A stretch of DNA of 64,000 bases from assembly GCF_030123065.1 (NCBI RefSeq), contig NZ_CP126093.1, positions 4,718,001 through 4,782,000 of the forward strand, read 5' to 3'. A model generated the notes under the pieces. The model searched no databases. It saw only the letters and a list, made by a program, of their open reading frames with translations, and was not told the origin of the DNA. This stretch comes from Neobacillus sp. DY30 (GTDB lineage: Bacteria > Bacillota > Bacilli > Bacillales > Cytobacillaceae). The position numbers and the translations under genes are program-made. Of the stretch, positions 46,305-53,747 are shown piece by piece (the first letter of the stretch is position 1; each line of letters opens with the position of its first letter).

Positions 46305-47645
46305 TTATTTTTCGTTTTCTTTTATTACTTTATTTGCTTCATCAGCCATCCACTTTTGAACTTCTTTTGCCGATTTATCTTCAAGGATGAACTGGCTAAA
46401 TCCATCGCCTAAAATTTTATCTAATTCTGCAGCATATGTGATGGAAACATCAGATGCTGGTAAAGCCTCCGTACTGTCGAATAAAGTAGACATTAGTGAT
46501 GCTACATCATAATATTCTTCTTTATCTGCAATCCATTTTTCAACTAATGGTTTTGCATCTCCTTTTTTCCAACCTGGTAACTCTGTTCTTGCGTCCGTTA
46601 AGTTAGTAGAAATAAAGCGGGCAAATTTAAATGCAGCTTCTTTATTTTTAGAACTTTCACCAATTGCTAAATAATTACCGCCCATGAAAATTTCGTTTTT
46701 ATCACCTTTTGACTGAACTGGTACTGGTGCAAAAGCGGTTTTGAATTCATGCGGAAACTGTTGAGTATTACCGGTATCTGCAATCATCCATGTACCAGTT
46801 AGAAGCATGGCTGCGTCGCCATTAAAATATTCGGTCCGGTAGTTTAATTTCGCTCCGATAACATCCGCGTAAGGTTTAATAGATTTATCCGTTTTCTCCA
46901 TTTGACGTCTTAAGTTAAAGAAATATTCATAGGAAGGATCAGTGAAATTGGTTTTACCATCTTCGGTCATAAATGGATGCTTAAGGTGGACTTGAGCAAT
47001 TGGATTCGCATATAATCCCCAATTATGGAAGTATGCCCCATATTGTTTTTCAGTGCCTTCACCCTTTGTTAATTTTTTAGCATATTCACTAAATTCATCC
47101 CATGTCCAACCTGCTTTAGGGACGTCAAGGCCCGCTTCATCTAAAGCTTTCTTATTAAGTAGGACAAAATTGGTAGAAATATTGTTTAAAATTCCATAAT
47201 ACTTTCCTTTATACTTAGGATTAACATAATATTCTTCTTCTGGATTTAACTTATTTTCTTTATATAGGTCATCAAGTGGTGCAACTACACCTTGCGCCGC
47301 TCGTTGGTAAATCGCATCAATGTGTGGAGTCATAAAGACATCAATTGATTCACCTGACGCCATTAGTACATCTAGCTTTTTTAGCGTTTCAAGAGAATTC
47401 CCTGGGACAAGTGAAACATGTTCCACATCAATATTGGGGTTTTCTTTTTCAAACTGTTCAATATATTTGTCCGTTGACGCCTGCATTAACTCATTATCCC
47501 AGTTGTAATACTTAATGGTTACTTTTTCGTCTTTGTTTTTTTCTCCCGTACTTGAACTTGACTCTGAACTGCCTGAACATGCCGATAGAGACATTGCTAG
47601 AAATGCGGTACTTAAAGCTAAAGTGGCTTTCTTTTTTAATCTCAT
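46305..47645 (-). CDS. CUT1 ABC transporter sugar-binding lipoprotein
   Basis: 446 aa extracellular solute-binding protein of the UgpB/MalE type. The lipoprotein signal ends MSLSAC with lipidated Cys23, followed by a Ser-rich linker. The fold signature KYYNWDNELMQASTDKYIEQFEKENPNIDVEHV and GKYYGILNNISTN are characteristic. It should capture oligosaccharides released by the lyase and deliver them to the two permeases encoded upstream. No ATPase gene is present; such importers often share the MsmX-type ATPase. It has its own promoter with an operator pair and cre-like site. Confidence 0.92.
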   Translation of the reverse strand: MRLKKKATLALSTAFLAMSLSACSGSSESSSSTGEKNKDEKVTIKYYNWDNELMQASTDKYIEQFEKENPNIDVEHVSLVPGNSLETLKKLDVLMASGESIDVFMTPHIDAIYQRAAQGVVAPLDDLYKENKLNPEEEYYVNPKYKGKYYGILNNISTNFVLLNKKALDEAGLDVPKAGWTWDEFSEYAKKLTKGEGTEKQYGAYFHNWGLYANPIAQVHLKHPFMTEDGKTNFTDPSYEYFFNLRRQMEKTDKSIKPYADVIGAKLNYRTEYFNGDAAMLLTGTWMIADTGNTQQFPHEFKTAFAPVPVQSKGDKNEIFMGGNYLAIGESSKNKEAAFKFARFISTNLTDARTELPGWKKGDAKPLVEKWIADKEEYYDVASLMSTLFDSTEALPASDVSITYAAELDKILGDGFSQFILEDKSAKEVQKWMADEANKVIKENEK

Positions 47646-47665
47646 TTGGATCCCCCTCTTTTATA

Positions 47666-47681
47666 ATTAAACCGTTTACAT
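47666..47681 (-). promoter_or_regulatory. candidate cre (CcpA) site upstream of the binding-protein gene
   Basis: Minus-strand ATGTAAACGGTTTAAT fits WTGNAARCGNWWWCAW with one mismatch. It overlaps the predicted transcription start, just downstream of the -10 TATAAT at 47687-47692. Confidence 0.65.
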
Positions 47682-47686
47682 TTCAA

Positions 47687-47692
47687 ATTATA
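47687..47692 (-). promoter_or_regulatory. -10 box of the binding-protein promoter
   Basis: TATAAT on the minus strand. No good -35 stands at the right spacing; the nearest operator repeat abuts that position, as expected of an activator-dependent promoter. Confidence 0.55.
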
Positions 47693-47714
47693 CTTCCTGC
47701 TCTTTTTACTTTAC

Positions 47715-47750
47715 GTGCACAATTTGATACAGTTTGTGCACTTTTTTTAC
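47715..47750. promoter_or_regulatory. candidate YesN-type operator, copy 2 (binding-protein gene)
   Basis: Two GTGCAC units start 21 bp apart (47715 and 47736), and 14 of 21 positions agree between units. The distal unit is GTGCACTTTTTTTAC. The site begins 70 bp upstream of the start codon. Confidence 0.7.
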
Positions 47751-47768
47751 TAGTTTCATTCTCACTTC

Positions 47769-48602
47769 TTAACCTTTTACACCGCCAAGAGCAATCCCTT
47801 TAATCACTTGCTTTTGCATAATGATAAAGATAATAACAAGTGGAACAATAGCAGATAATGAAGCCATCATCAGAACCGCAAAGTTATCCGCATAGTCGTC
47901 CTTAAATAATTGCAGTCCTAGAGTAATAGGATAAAGTTCTTTATTAATTAAGAAAATAAGTGGACCCTGATAGTCATTCCAAATCCAAATAAACTTAATA
48001 ATACCTGCTGTTGCTAAAATTGGCTTACATAACGGCATTATTAATTTCCAATAAATCGTAAAGTATCCTGCACCATCTAATTTTGCTGCTTCAATATATT
48101 CATTAGAAATTCCGAGCATGTATTGCCTCATTAAAAAGGTAAAGTAGATTGAGAATAACCCCATCAAGATTAGACCTTCATGTGTATTATAAAGTCCAAG
48201 CCATTTTATCAAAAGAAACCTTGGTACCAATGTCGCTTGTTCCGGTATAATCATGAAACTAAGAACAAGTGCAAAAACGAAATCCCTGCCTTTAAACTGT
48301 AGCTTACTAAAGGCAAACGCAGCCATGGAAGAAAAAATTAGTGTCGACAATGTTTGTATGGCAGCTAGTTTTATAGAGTTAAAATAAAACTTATAAAAAG
48401 GAATTTCAGCCATCCAAACTGCTTTAAAGTTTTCAACAAGATTCCAATCTTTCGGAATCCACTGAATAGGAAATACCATTACATCTTTTTCAAATTTAAA
48501 TGCTGCCGACATCATCCAAATTAATGGAACGAGGAAAAAGAATGATAATACTAACATACCAATTGTGAATAAGATCTTACTAAAATCAAGCTTTTTTTTC
48601 AT
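47769..48602 (-). CDS. CUT1 ABC transporter permease (MalG/UgpE type)
   Basis: 277 aa inner-membrane permease with about six membrane segments. The cytoplasmic EAA loop is EYIEAAKLDGAGYFTIYWKLIMPLCKP, the ATPase contact. The frame is open ten codons further, but the ATG at 48602 has AAGGGGAA upstream and leaves a 16-bp gap after the first permease. Partners: the upstream permease and the binding lipoprotein. Confidence 0.92.
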   Translation of the reverse strand: MKKKLDFSKILFTIGMLVLSFFFLVPLIWMMSAAFKFEKDVMVFPIQWIPKDWNLVENFKAVWMAEIPFYKFYFNSIKLAAIQTLSTLIFSSMAAFAFSKLQFKGRDFVFALVLSFMIIPEQATLVPRFLLIKWLGLYNTHEGLILMGLFSIYFTFLMRQYMLGISNEYIEAAKLDGAGYFTIYWKLIMPLCKPILATAGIIKFIWIWNDYQGPLIFLINKELYPITLGLQLFKDDYADNFAVLMMASLSAIVPLVIIFIIMQKQVIKGIALGGVKG

Positions 48603-48618
48603 TTTAATTCCCCTTCCA

Positions 48619-49563
48619 TCAATAATGTACAAATCGTTTTTGCAGTTTCCAGCTAATTAATGTAATCATTCCTACTATTATAAACAGTAACCATGAAATC
48701 GCAGATGCATATCCCATATTGAATTGTTGAAAACCTTCTTCATAGATACGGAAAACGATTACGGTTGAAGAGTTATTTGGCCCACCTTGGGTTAAGAAGG
48801 CAATTAAATCAAATACCTTAAACGAACCAATCAATAATGTGATAAATAAAAAGACATTTGTTGGTCCAAGCAATGGAAGTGTAATTTTAAAGAATTGCTG
48901 CAGTTGTGAGGCGCCATCGATACTAGCAGCTTCATATAATTCTTCAGGAATACTTGATAATGAAGAAAGGTAGATAATGATTTGATAACCAATTCCCGCC
49001 CAAATCGTAATAATGATAATTGAAATTAAAGAAGTCTTCGGACTTGCTAACCACATTGGTGGATTCTCGATCCCTAATCCAGCTAAAAATTGGTTAATAG
49101 GGCCAAGGGACGGATGGAATAGTGCACTCCATACAGCACCAATTGCAATAATCGATGAAATATAAGGAATAAAAAACGCAATTTTAAAGTAACTTGACAT
49201 GTAGACTTTTGTATGAATAATGACGGCTAATATAATCGCAAGAAACATTCCAATCGGAACAGTGAAAATGGTGAATAAAAAATTATTTTTTAATGCCATA
49301 ATAACTTTTTCATCTTGAAATAATTTTAGGAAATTATCAAATCCAGCAAAGTGTATTGATGACAAGCCTCCAACTAAATTCCATTCAGAAAAGCTGAGAA
49401 CAAGTGAAAATATAAGTGGAAATAAATATAGTAACAAAATTCCAATAATTTCTGGTAATAGGAACAGCCACCCAAATAAACCTTCTCTTCTCCGGTCTGT
49501 CCAAAATATTTTTTTGTGTACATTATTTACAGGTACACCCGTTTCGATGACTTTATTTTCCAC
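48619..49563 (-). CDS. CUT1 ABC transporter permease (MalF/UgpA type)
   Basis: 314 aa inner-membrane permease with about six membrane segments (LFGWLFLLPEIIGILLLYLFPLIFS first). EAA loop is EELYEAASIDGASQLQQFFKITLPLLGP. First gene of the transport unit; the second permease follows after 16 bp. Its promoter region carries operator copy 3. Confidence 0.92.
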   Translation of the reverse strand: MENKVIETGVPVNNVHKKIFWTDRRREGLFGWLFLLPEIIGILLLYLFPLIFSLVLSFSEWNLVGGLSSIHFAGFDNFLKLFQDEKVIMALKNNFLFTIFTVPIGMFLAIILAVIIHTKVYMSSYFKIAFFIPYISSIIAIGAVWSALFHPSLGPINQFLAGLGIENPPMWLASPKTSLISIIIITIWAGIGYQIIIYLSSLSSIPEELYEAASIDGASQLQQFFKITLPLLGPTNVFLFITLLIGSFKVFDLIAFLTQGGPNNSSTVIVFRIYEEGFQQFNMGYASAISWLLFIIVGMITLISWKLQKRFVHY

Positions 49564-49621
49564 TAATGGTACCTCCTTTTATTTTATATTTACACTTTAA
49601 TAGATAGGCGTCCTTTGACTG

Positions 49622-49659
49622 ATACACGATTCTGACTATAATGTGCACTATTTTTACTT
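49622..49659. promoter_or_regulatory. candidate YesN-type operator, copy 3 (permease genes)
   Basis: GTGCACTATTTTTAC starts at 49643 and its partner ATACACGATTCTGAC at 49622, exactly 21 bp away. The two agree at 11 of the first 16 positions. The site begins 59 bp before the permease start codon, in the same orientation as copies 1 and 2. Confidence 0.7.
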
Positions 49660-49691
49660 ATCTTCTTCACTCAGCCAAAATTTTAGCATGA

Positions 49692-49744
49692 CATAAAAAA
49701 AACCAGGTATAAGACACTGATAAAAAGTGTCTTATACCTGGTTT
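49692..49744 (-). terminator. trxA terminator
   Basis: A 19-bp perfect stem (arms 49700-49718 and 49726-49744, core CAGGTATAAGACAC), followed on the minus strand by a run of T. It marks the end of the backbone gene trxA and the edge of the inserted locus. Confidence 0.92.
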
Positions 49745-49776
49745 ATAGTTACTTGGAGATCCCTAGTAAAATAAGC

Positions 49777-50091
49777 TTATACGTGCTTTTCTAATACACC
49801 TGCTAAAGCGTCTTTTGGCTGAAAGCCGACTACTTTGTCAACTACTTCGCCGTTTTTGAAAACAAGTAATGTAGGGATACTCATAACGCCGTATTTAGCA
49901 GCAGTTTCTTGGTTATCGTCTACATCTAATTTAACGATTTTCACTTTGTCGCCCATTTCTGAATCAAGTTCTTCAAGAACTGGAGCGATCATTTTACAAG
50001 GTCCACACCATGGAGCCCAGAAATCTGCAAGAACTAGACCAGAGCCTGTTTCAGCAGAGAAATTTGCATCTGTTACGTTTGAAATAGCCAT
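49777..50091 (-). CDS. trxA: thioredoxin
   Basis: 104 aa dithiol oxidoreductase. Redox centre WCGPC with C29 and C32, followed by the cis-Pro region MSIPTLLVF. It maintains cytoplasmic thiols and supplies ribonucleotide reductase. Length as in B. subtilis. AGGAGG precedes the ATG. Confidence 0.97.
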   Translation of the reverse strand: MAISNVTDANFSAETGSGLVLADFWAPWCGPCKMIAPVLEELDSEMGDKVKIVKLDVDDNQETAAKYGVMSIPTLLVFKNGEVVDKVVGFQPKDALAGVLEKHV

Positions 50092-50130
50092 TTGTTTATG
50101 CCTCCTAAATAATTACTAATTTCTATCGAA

Positions 50131-50160
50131 AGTATAGCATTGTTTAAACCATCATGCTAA
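50131..50160 (-). promoter_or_regulatory. candidate trxA promoter
   Basis: Minus-strand TTAGCA (50160-50155), 18 bp, TATACT (50136-50131), about 40 bp before trxA. Confidence 0.5.
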
Positions 50161-50225
50161 TAATCTGTCTCGGATGTAATATACCCTAAAATACTTTTTG
50201 TATTCTCACTAATTATATGTAATAA

Positions 50226-50249
50226 GGCGAACAGTTTTCACTGCTCGCC
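50226..50249 (-). terminator. terminator of the fad/etf unit after etfA
   Basis: GGCGAACAGT and ACTGCTCGCC pair with one mismatch around TTTC, just after the etfA stop. Confidence 0.72.
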
Positions 50250-50255
50250 ATGATA

Positions 50256-51233
50256 TTATGAGTGAACTTTCAATTTTTTAAACTCTTCCGTTAAAAGCGG
50301 CACAACTTCAAATAGGTCGCCAACAATACCGTAGTCTGCTACTTTAAAGATATTTGCCTCTGGATCTTTATTGATCGCAACGATTACTTTAGAGTTAGAC
50401 ATACCTGCTAAGTGCTGAATTGCTCCAGAAATACCGCAAGCGATATATAAGTCAGGCGTTACTACTTTACCTGTTTGCCCAATTTGCAGAGAGTAATCAC
50501 AATAGTCAGCATCACATGCACCACGTGAAGCACCAACTGCGCCGCCAAGTACGTTCGCTAACTCTTTAAGCGGTTCAAAGCCTTCCGCACTCTTAACCCC
50601 GCGCCCGCCTGAGATGACAACTTTTGCTTCACTTAAATCTACACCTTCACTTGCTTTTCTGACCACTTCTTTAATAATCGCACGAAGATCTTTGATCTCA
50701 ACGGATAAAGAAGCCACCTCACCTGTTCTGCTTTCATCTTTGGCAAGTGGTGCGATATTATTTGGTCTTACTGTTGCAAAAATTAACCCGTCCGTTACAA
50801 TTTTCTTTTCAAACGCCTTACCTGAGTAGATAGGTCTCGTAAAGACAACATTTCCACCGGCAACTTCCACTGCTGTGGCATCAGAAATTAATCCAGAGGA
50901 TAATTTAGCGGCAATTCTTGGCGAAAGGTCTTTTCCTAGTGATGTATGGCCTAAAACAAGCCCTCCTGGTTTTTCTTGTTCTAGCACTGCTAATAAGGCT
51001 TGAGCAAAACCGTCAGATGTATATTGATTCAACTTTTCATCTTCAACCACTACAACGCGGTCAGCACCATATTGAACTAACTCTGTCGATAAAGCGCTAA
51101 CATTTTGTCCGATTAAAACACCTACAACTTCTCCGCCTTCTGCTACTGTTTTTCCTGCAGCAATTGCTTCGAATGTAACATTACGTAAAGAACCGTCACG
51201 TGTTTCCCCTAATACCAATACTTTTCTAGTCAT
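50256..51233 (-). CDS. etfA: electron transfer flavoprotein alpha subunit
   Basis: 325 aa. Accepts electrons from acyl-CoA dehydrogenases together with EtfB. The C-terminal FAD-binding domain signature is GRGVKSAEGFEPLKELANVLGGAVGASRGACDADY and GKVVTPDLYIACGISGAIQHLAGM. Lies 63 bp after etfB, in the fatty-acid degradation cluster. Confidence 0.96.
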   Translation of the reverse strand: MTRKVLVLGETRDGSLRNVTFEAIAAGKTVAEGGEVVGVLIGQNVSALSTELVQYGADRVVVVEDEKLNQYTSDGFAQALLAVLEQEKPGGLVLGHTSLGKDLSPRIAAKLSSGLISDATAVEVAGGNVVFTRPIYSGKAFEKKIVTDGLIFATVRPNNIAPLAKDESRTGEVASLSVEIKDLRAIIKEVVRKASEGVDLSEAKVVISGGRGVKSAEGFEPLKELANVLGGAVGASRGACDADYCDYSLQIGQTGKVVTPDLYIACGISGAIQHLAGMSNSKVIVAINKDPEANIFKVADYGIVGDLFEVVPLLTEEFKKLKVHS

Positions 51234-51296
51234 CCCTTTACCTCCTGCAAATCAATTTTTGCTAAACAGATTCTGAAAATTTACGCATAATAACGA

Positions 51297-52070
51297 TTAA
51301 ACAACTTTTGCTTCTGTATGAAGAAGGTGAACGAGTTCCTTTACCTGATCATTTAATTCACCAGATAAAACTTTGCCCGCTTCCTTTTTAGCTGGCAGGT
51401 AAATTTCAATCGTTTTTGTTTTTGCTGCAACATCATCTTCTTCTAGATCTAAATCATCTAATTCTAGGTCATCAAGCGGTTTTTTCTTTGCCTTCATAAT
51501 TCCTGGTAAAGATGGATAACGAGGCTCGTTTAACCCTTGTTGAGCTGTCACTAGTAACGGCAGGCTCGTTTCAATTACTTCAGAATCACCCTCTACATCA
51601 CGTGTAACCGTTACATTTGTTCCATCAATTTCAAGCTTTGTAATAGTCGTTACATATGGAATATTCAATAATTCAGCGACACGCGGACCTACCTGGCCAG
51701 AACCGCCGTCAATGGCTACATTTCCACCTAAAATAAGATCAGCTTGTTTATCCTTTAAGTATTCAGCAAGTATTTTAGCTGTCGTGAATTGATCGCCATT
51801 TTCCACATCGTCTTCAGTATTAATTAACACTGCTTTGTCCGCACCCATCGCAAGGGCTGTACGTAATTGCTTTTCAGATTCTTCAGTACCTACTGAGATA
51901 ACAGTAACCTCACCGCCATTTGCATCGCGGACTTGGATAGCTTCCTCAACGGCATATTCATCGTAAGGGTTGATGATAAATTCTGCACCATCTTCATTGA
52001 TTTTTCCGCCGGAAATGGTAATCTTTTCTTCAGTATCGAACGTTCTTTTTAAAAGTACATAAATATTCAT
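51297..52070 (-). CDS. etfB: electron transfer flavoprotein beta subunit
   Basis: 257 aa AMP-binding partner of EtfA. Signatures are NPYDEYAVEEAIQVRD and ADLILGGNVAIDGGSGQVGPRVAELL. I start it at the ATG with AGGAGGG six bases upstream, seven codons inside the longest frame, giving MNIYVLLK as in relatives. Confidence 0.95.
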   Translation of the reverse strand: MNIYVLLKRTFDTEEKITISGGKINEDGAEFIINPYDEYAVEEAIQVRDANGGEVTVISVGTEESEKQLRTALAMGADKAVLINTEDDVENGDQFTTAKILAEYLKDKQADLILGGNVAIDGGSGQVGPRVAELLNIPYVTTITKLEIDGTNVTVTRDVEGDSEVIETSLPLLVTAQQGLNEPRYPSLPGIMKAKKKPLDDLELDDLDLEEDDVAAKTKTIEIYLPAKKEAGKVLSGELNDQVKELVHLLHTEAKVV

Positions 52071-52168
52071 GGTTTCCCTCCTATAATGCAAAACATTTTT
52101 TCTGTTTCAAAGATTAAGAATATTTATAGCAAAAAAAAATTTATTGGTAACTACTATAAGAAGAGAAG

Positions 52169-52942
52169 TTATTCACCTTTAAAATGCGGCTCTCTTTTTT
52201 CAATAAAGGCCTGAATTCCTTCCTTCGCATCAGAAGTTCCAAATATTTCACCAAATAGCTCTACTTCCTTTTTACAGCCTTCATAAAACTCGTCGGTTTT
52301 TGCATAATTTAATAATTGGATCGTTGCTTTTAAAGAACCTGTGCTTTTCTTAGCAATCTTTCCCGCCATTTTTAATGCCTGCTCCAAAACCTCATTTTCC
52401 GGATACGCATGGTTTGCCAAACCGAATTGAACCGCTTCCAATCCAGTGATGGGTTCAGAGGTAAGCAGCATTTCGGCTGCCCGTGCTGTACCAACATATT
52501 TAGGCAGTCTTTGTGTACCAGCATACCCTGGAATTAATCCGAGCTGAAGTTCTGGAAGACCCAGTTTCGTGTTTTCCCCCACTAACCGGATATGACAGGC
52601 CATGGCAAGCTCTAAACCGCCGCCAAGTGCAGCCCCATGAACAGCTGCAATGATCGGTTTAGGGAATTTCTCCATCCGTTCAAACAAATTCTGGCCGTAC
52701 TTTCCAATATTCGCAAAGCCTTCTGTAGTAAAAACGGTTGTGAATTCTTTAATATCTGCCCCCGCTGAGAAAAATCGCCCTTCCCCATGAATAACAATCA
52801 CCTTAATGTCACGATTTGGTTCAATTTCGTCTAGAACAGCCGACAGTTCTCTTAATAGTCCTTGCGAGAGGGCATTTGCCGGTGGACGCTCGATGGTGAT
52901 CGTCGCGATTGAATCTTGATTAGACCATTTTAAGTACTCCAA
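52169..52942 (-). CDS. fadB: enoyl-CoA hydratase
   Basis: 257 aa crotonase-fold enzyme of fatty-acid beta-oxidation. Oxyanion-hole segments are FSAGADIKEF and AALGGGLELAMACHIRL, and the catalytic Glu region is GLPELQLGLIPGYAGTQRLP. It lies between fadR and etfB as in the B. subtilis lcfA-fadR-fadB-etfB-etfA operon. Confidence 0.92.
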   Translation of the reverse strand: MEYLKWSNQDSIATITIERPPANALSQGLLRELSAVLDEIEPNRDIKVIVIHGEGRFFSAGADIKEFTTVFTTEGFANIGKYGQNLFERMEKFPKPIIAAVHGAALGGGLELAMACHIRLVGENTKLGLPELQLGLIPGYAGTQRLPKYVGTARAAEMLLTSEPITGLEAVQFGLANHAYPENEVLEQALKMAGKIAKKSTGSLKATIQLLNYAKTDEFYEGCKKEVELFGEIFGTSDAKEGIQAFIEKREPHFKGE

Positions 52943-52972
52943 TAATATCCCTCCTCCTCTTGCACAAGAGTA

Positions 52973-53557
52973 TTACTGCCTACTGCAGGCCTTGACCAGC
53001 AGCTGATGAACAGGCTTAGCAAGTGCAACTAAATCGTATTTCTCCTCATTTAAAACCCAGGTTGTAACGGTCTCATCCATCGTGCCGAAAATCATTTGTC
53101 TGGCAAGACGGACATCGAGGTCGCTTGAAAACTCTCCCGTTTCTATTCCTTCGATGATGATTTTATCAATCACTTTTAAATAGCCTTTTAGAACATTGTT
53201 TATACGTAAACGCAATTCTTTATTGGATTGTCGTAATTCAAGCTGGGTTACGATAGCCATGTGATGATCATCAGAAAGGTTTTTAAAATGAGCTTCTATC
53301 ATCATTAATAACTTCTCCGCCGCGGTCTGTTTTCCTGCTATCATTTCATCTATTTTTTCGATAAAGCTTCCCATTTTTTCTTCAAAGAGTGAGATGAGAA
53401 TGTCTTCTTTGTTTTTAAAATAAAGATAAATGGTACCATCAGCGACTCCCGCCTGCTTTGCGATTTTCGAAACCTGTGCCTGATGATAACCTACTTCTGC
53501 AATCGCTATTACGGCAGCATCAATGATTTGCATGTATTTCGGTTTATTTTTTTTCAT
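52973..53557 (-). CDS. fadR: TetR-family fatty acid degradation repressor FadR
   Basis: 194 aa. N-terminal TetR HTH (IIDAAVIAIAEVGYHQAQVSKIAKQAGVADGTIYLYFKNKEDIL) and a ligand domain that binds long-chain acyl-CoA in B. subtilis FadR (YsiA). Its own upstream region carries a perfect operator palindrome, implying autoregulation of fadR-fadB-etfBA. Confidence 0.94.
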   Translation of the reverse strand: MKKNKPKYMQIIDAAVIAIAEVGYHQAQVSKIAKQAGVADGTIYLYFKNKEDILISLFEEKMGSFIEKIDEMIAGKQTAAEKLLMMIEAHFKNLSDDHHMAIVTQLELRQSNKELRLRINNVLKGYLKVIDKIIIEGIETGEFSSDLDVRLARQMIFGTMDETVTTWVLNEEKYDLVALAKPVHQLLVKACSRQ

Positions 53558-53613
53558 ACTAATTCTCCCTCCTCCCGAAGAAAGTAAATTTGTAATTTAA
53601 AAAAGAAAAAATA

Positions 53614-53631
53614 TGAATGAATAGTCATTCA
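53614..53631. promoter_or_regulatory. FadR operator upstream of fadR
   Basis: TGAATGAATAGTCATTCA matches the B. subtilis FadR box TGAATGAMTANTCATTCA at every position. It lies 57 bp before the fadR start and 117 bp after the lcfA stop. Confidence 0.9.
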
Positions 53632-53747
53632 TATTTTTATAATAGAATTTACTTGGAGTTCTGTCAAGAATTCGAAGATAATTTTATATTACTTTACTAC
53701 TTCAAGGTAGACAAGCACTATTATGCAAAAAAAAGAAGTGCAGGGAG

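Noticed and set aside
53725-53745. Hairpin-like GCACT/AAGTGC after lcfA
   Set aside because: The stem is only five to six bases with a long loop; not convincing as a terminator.
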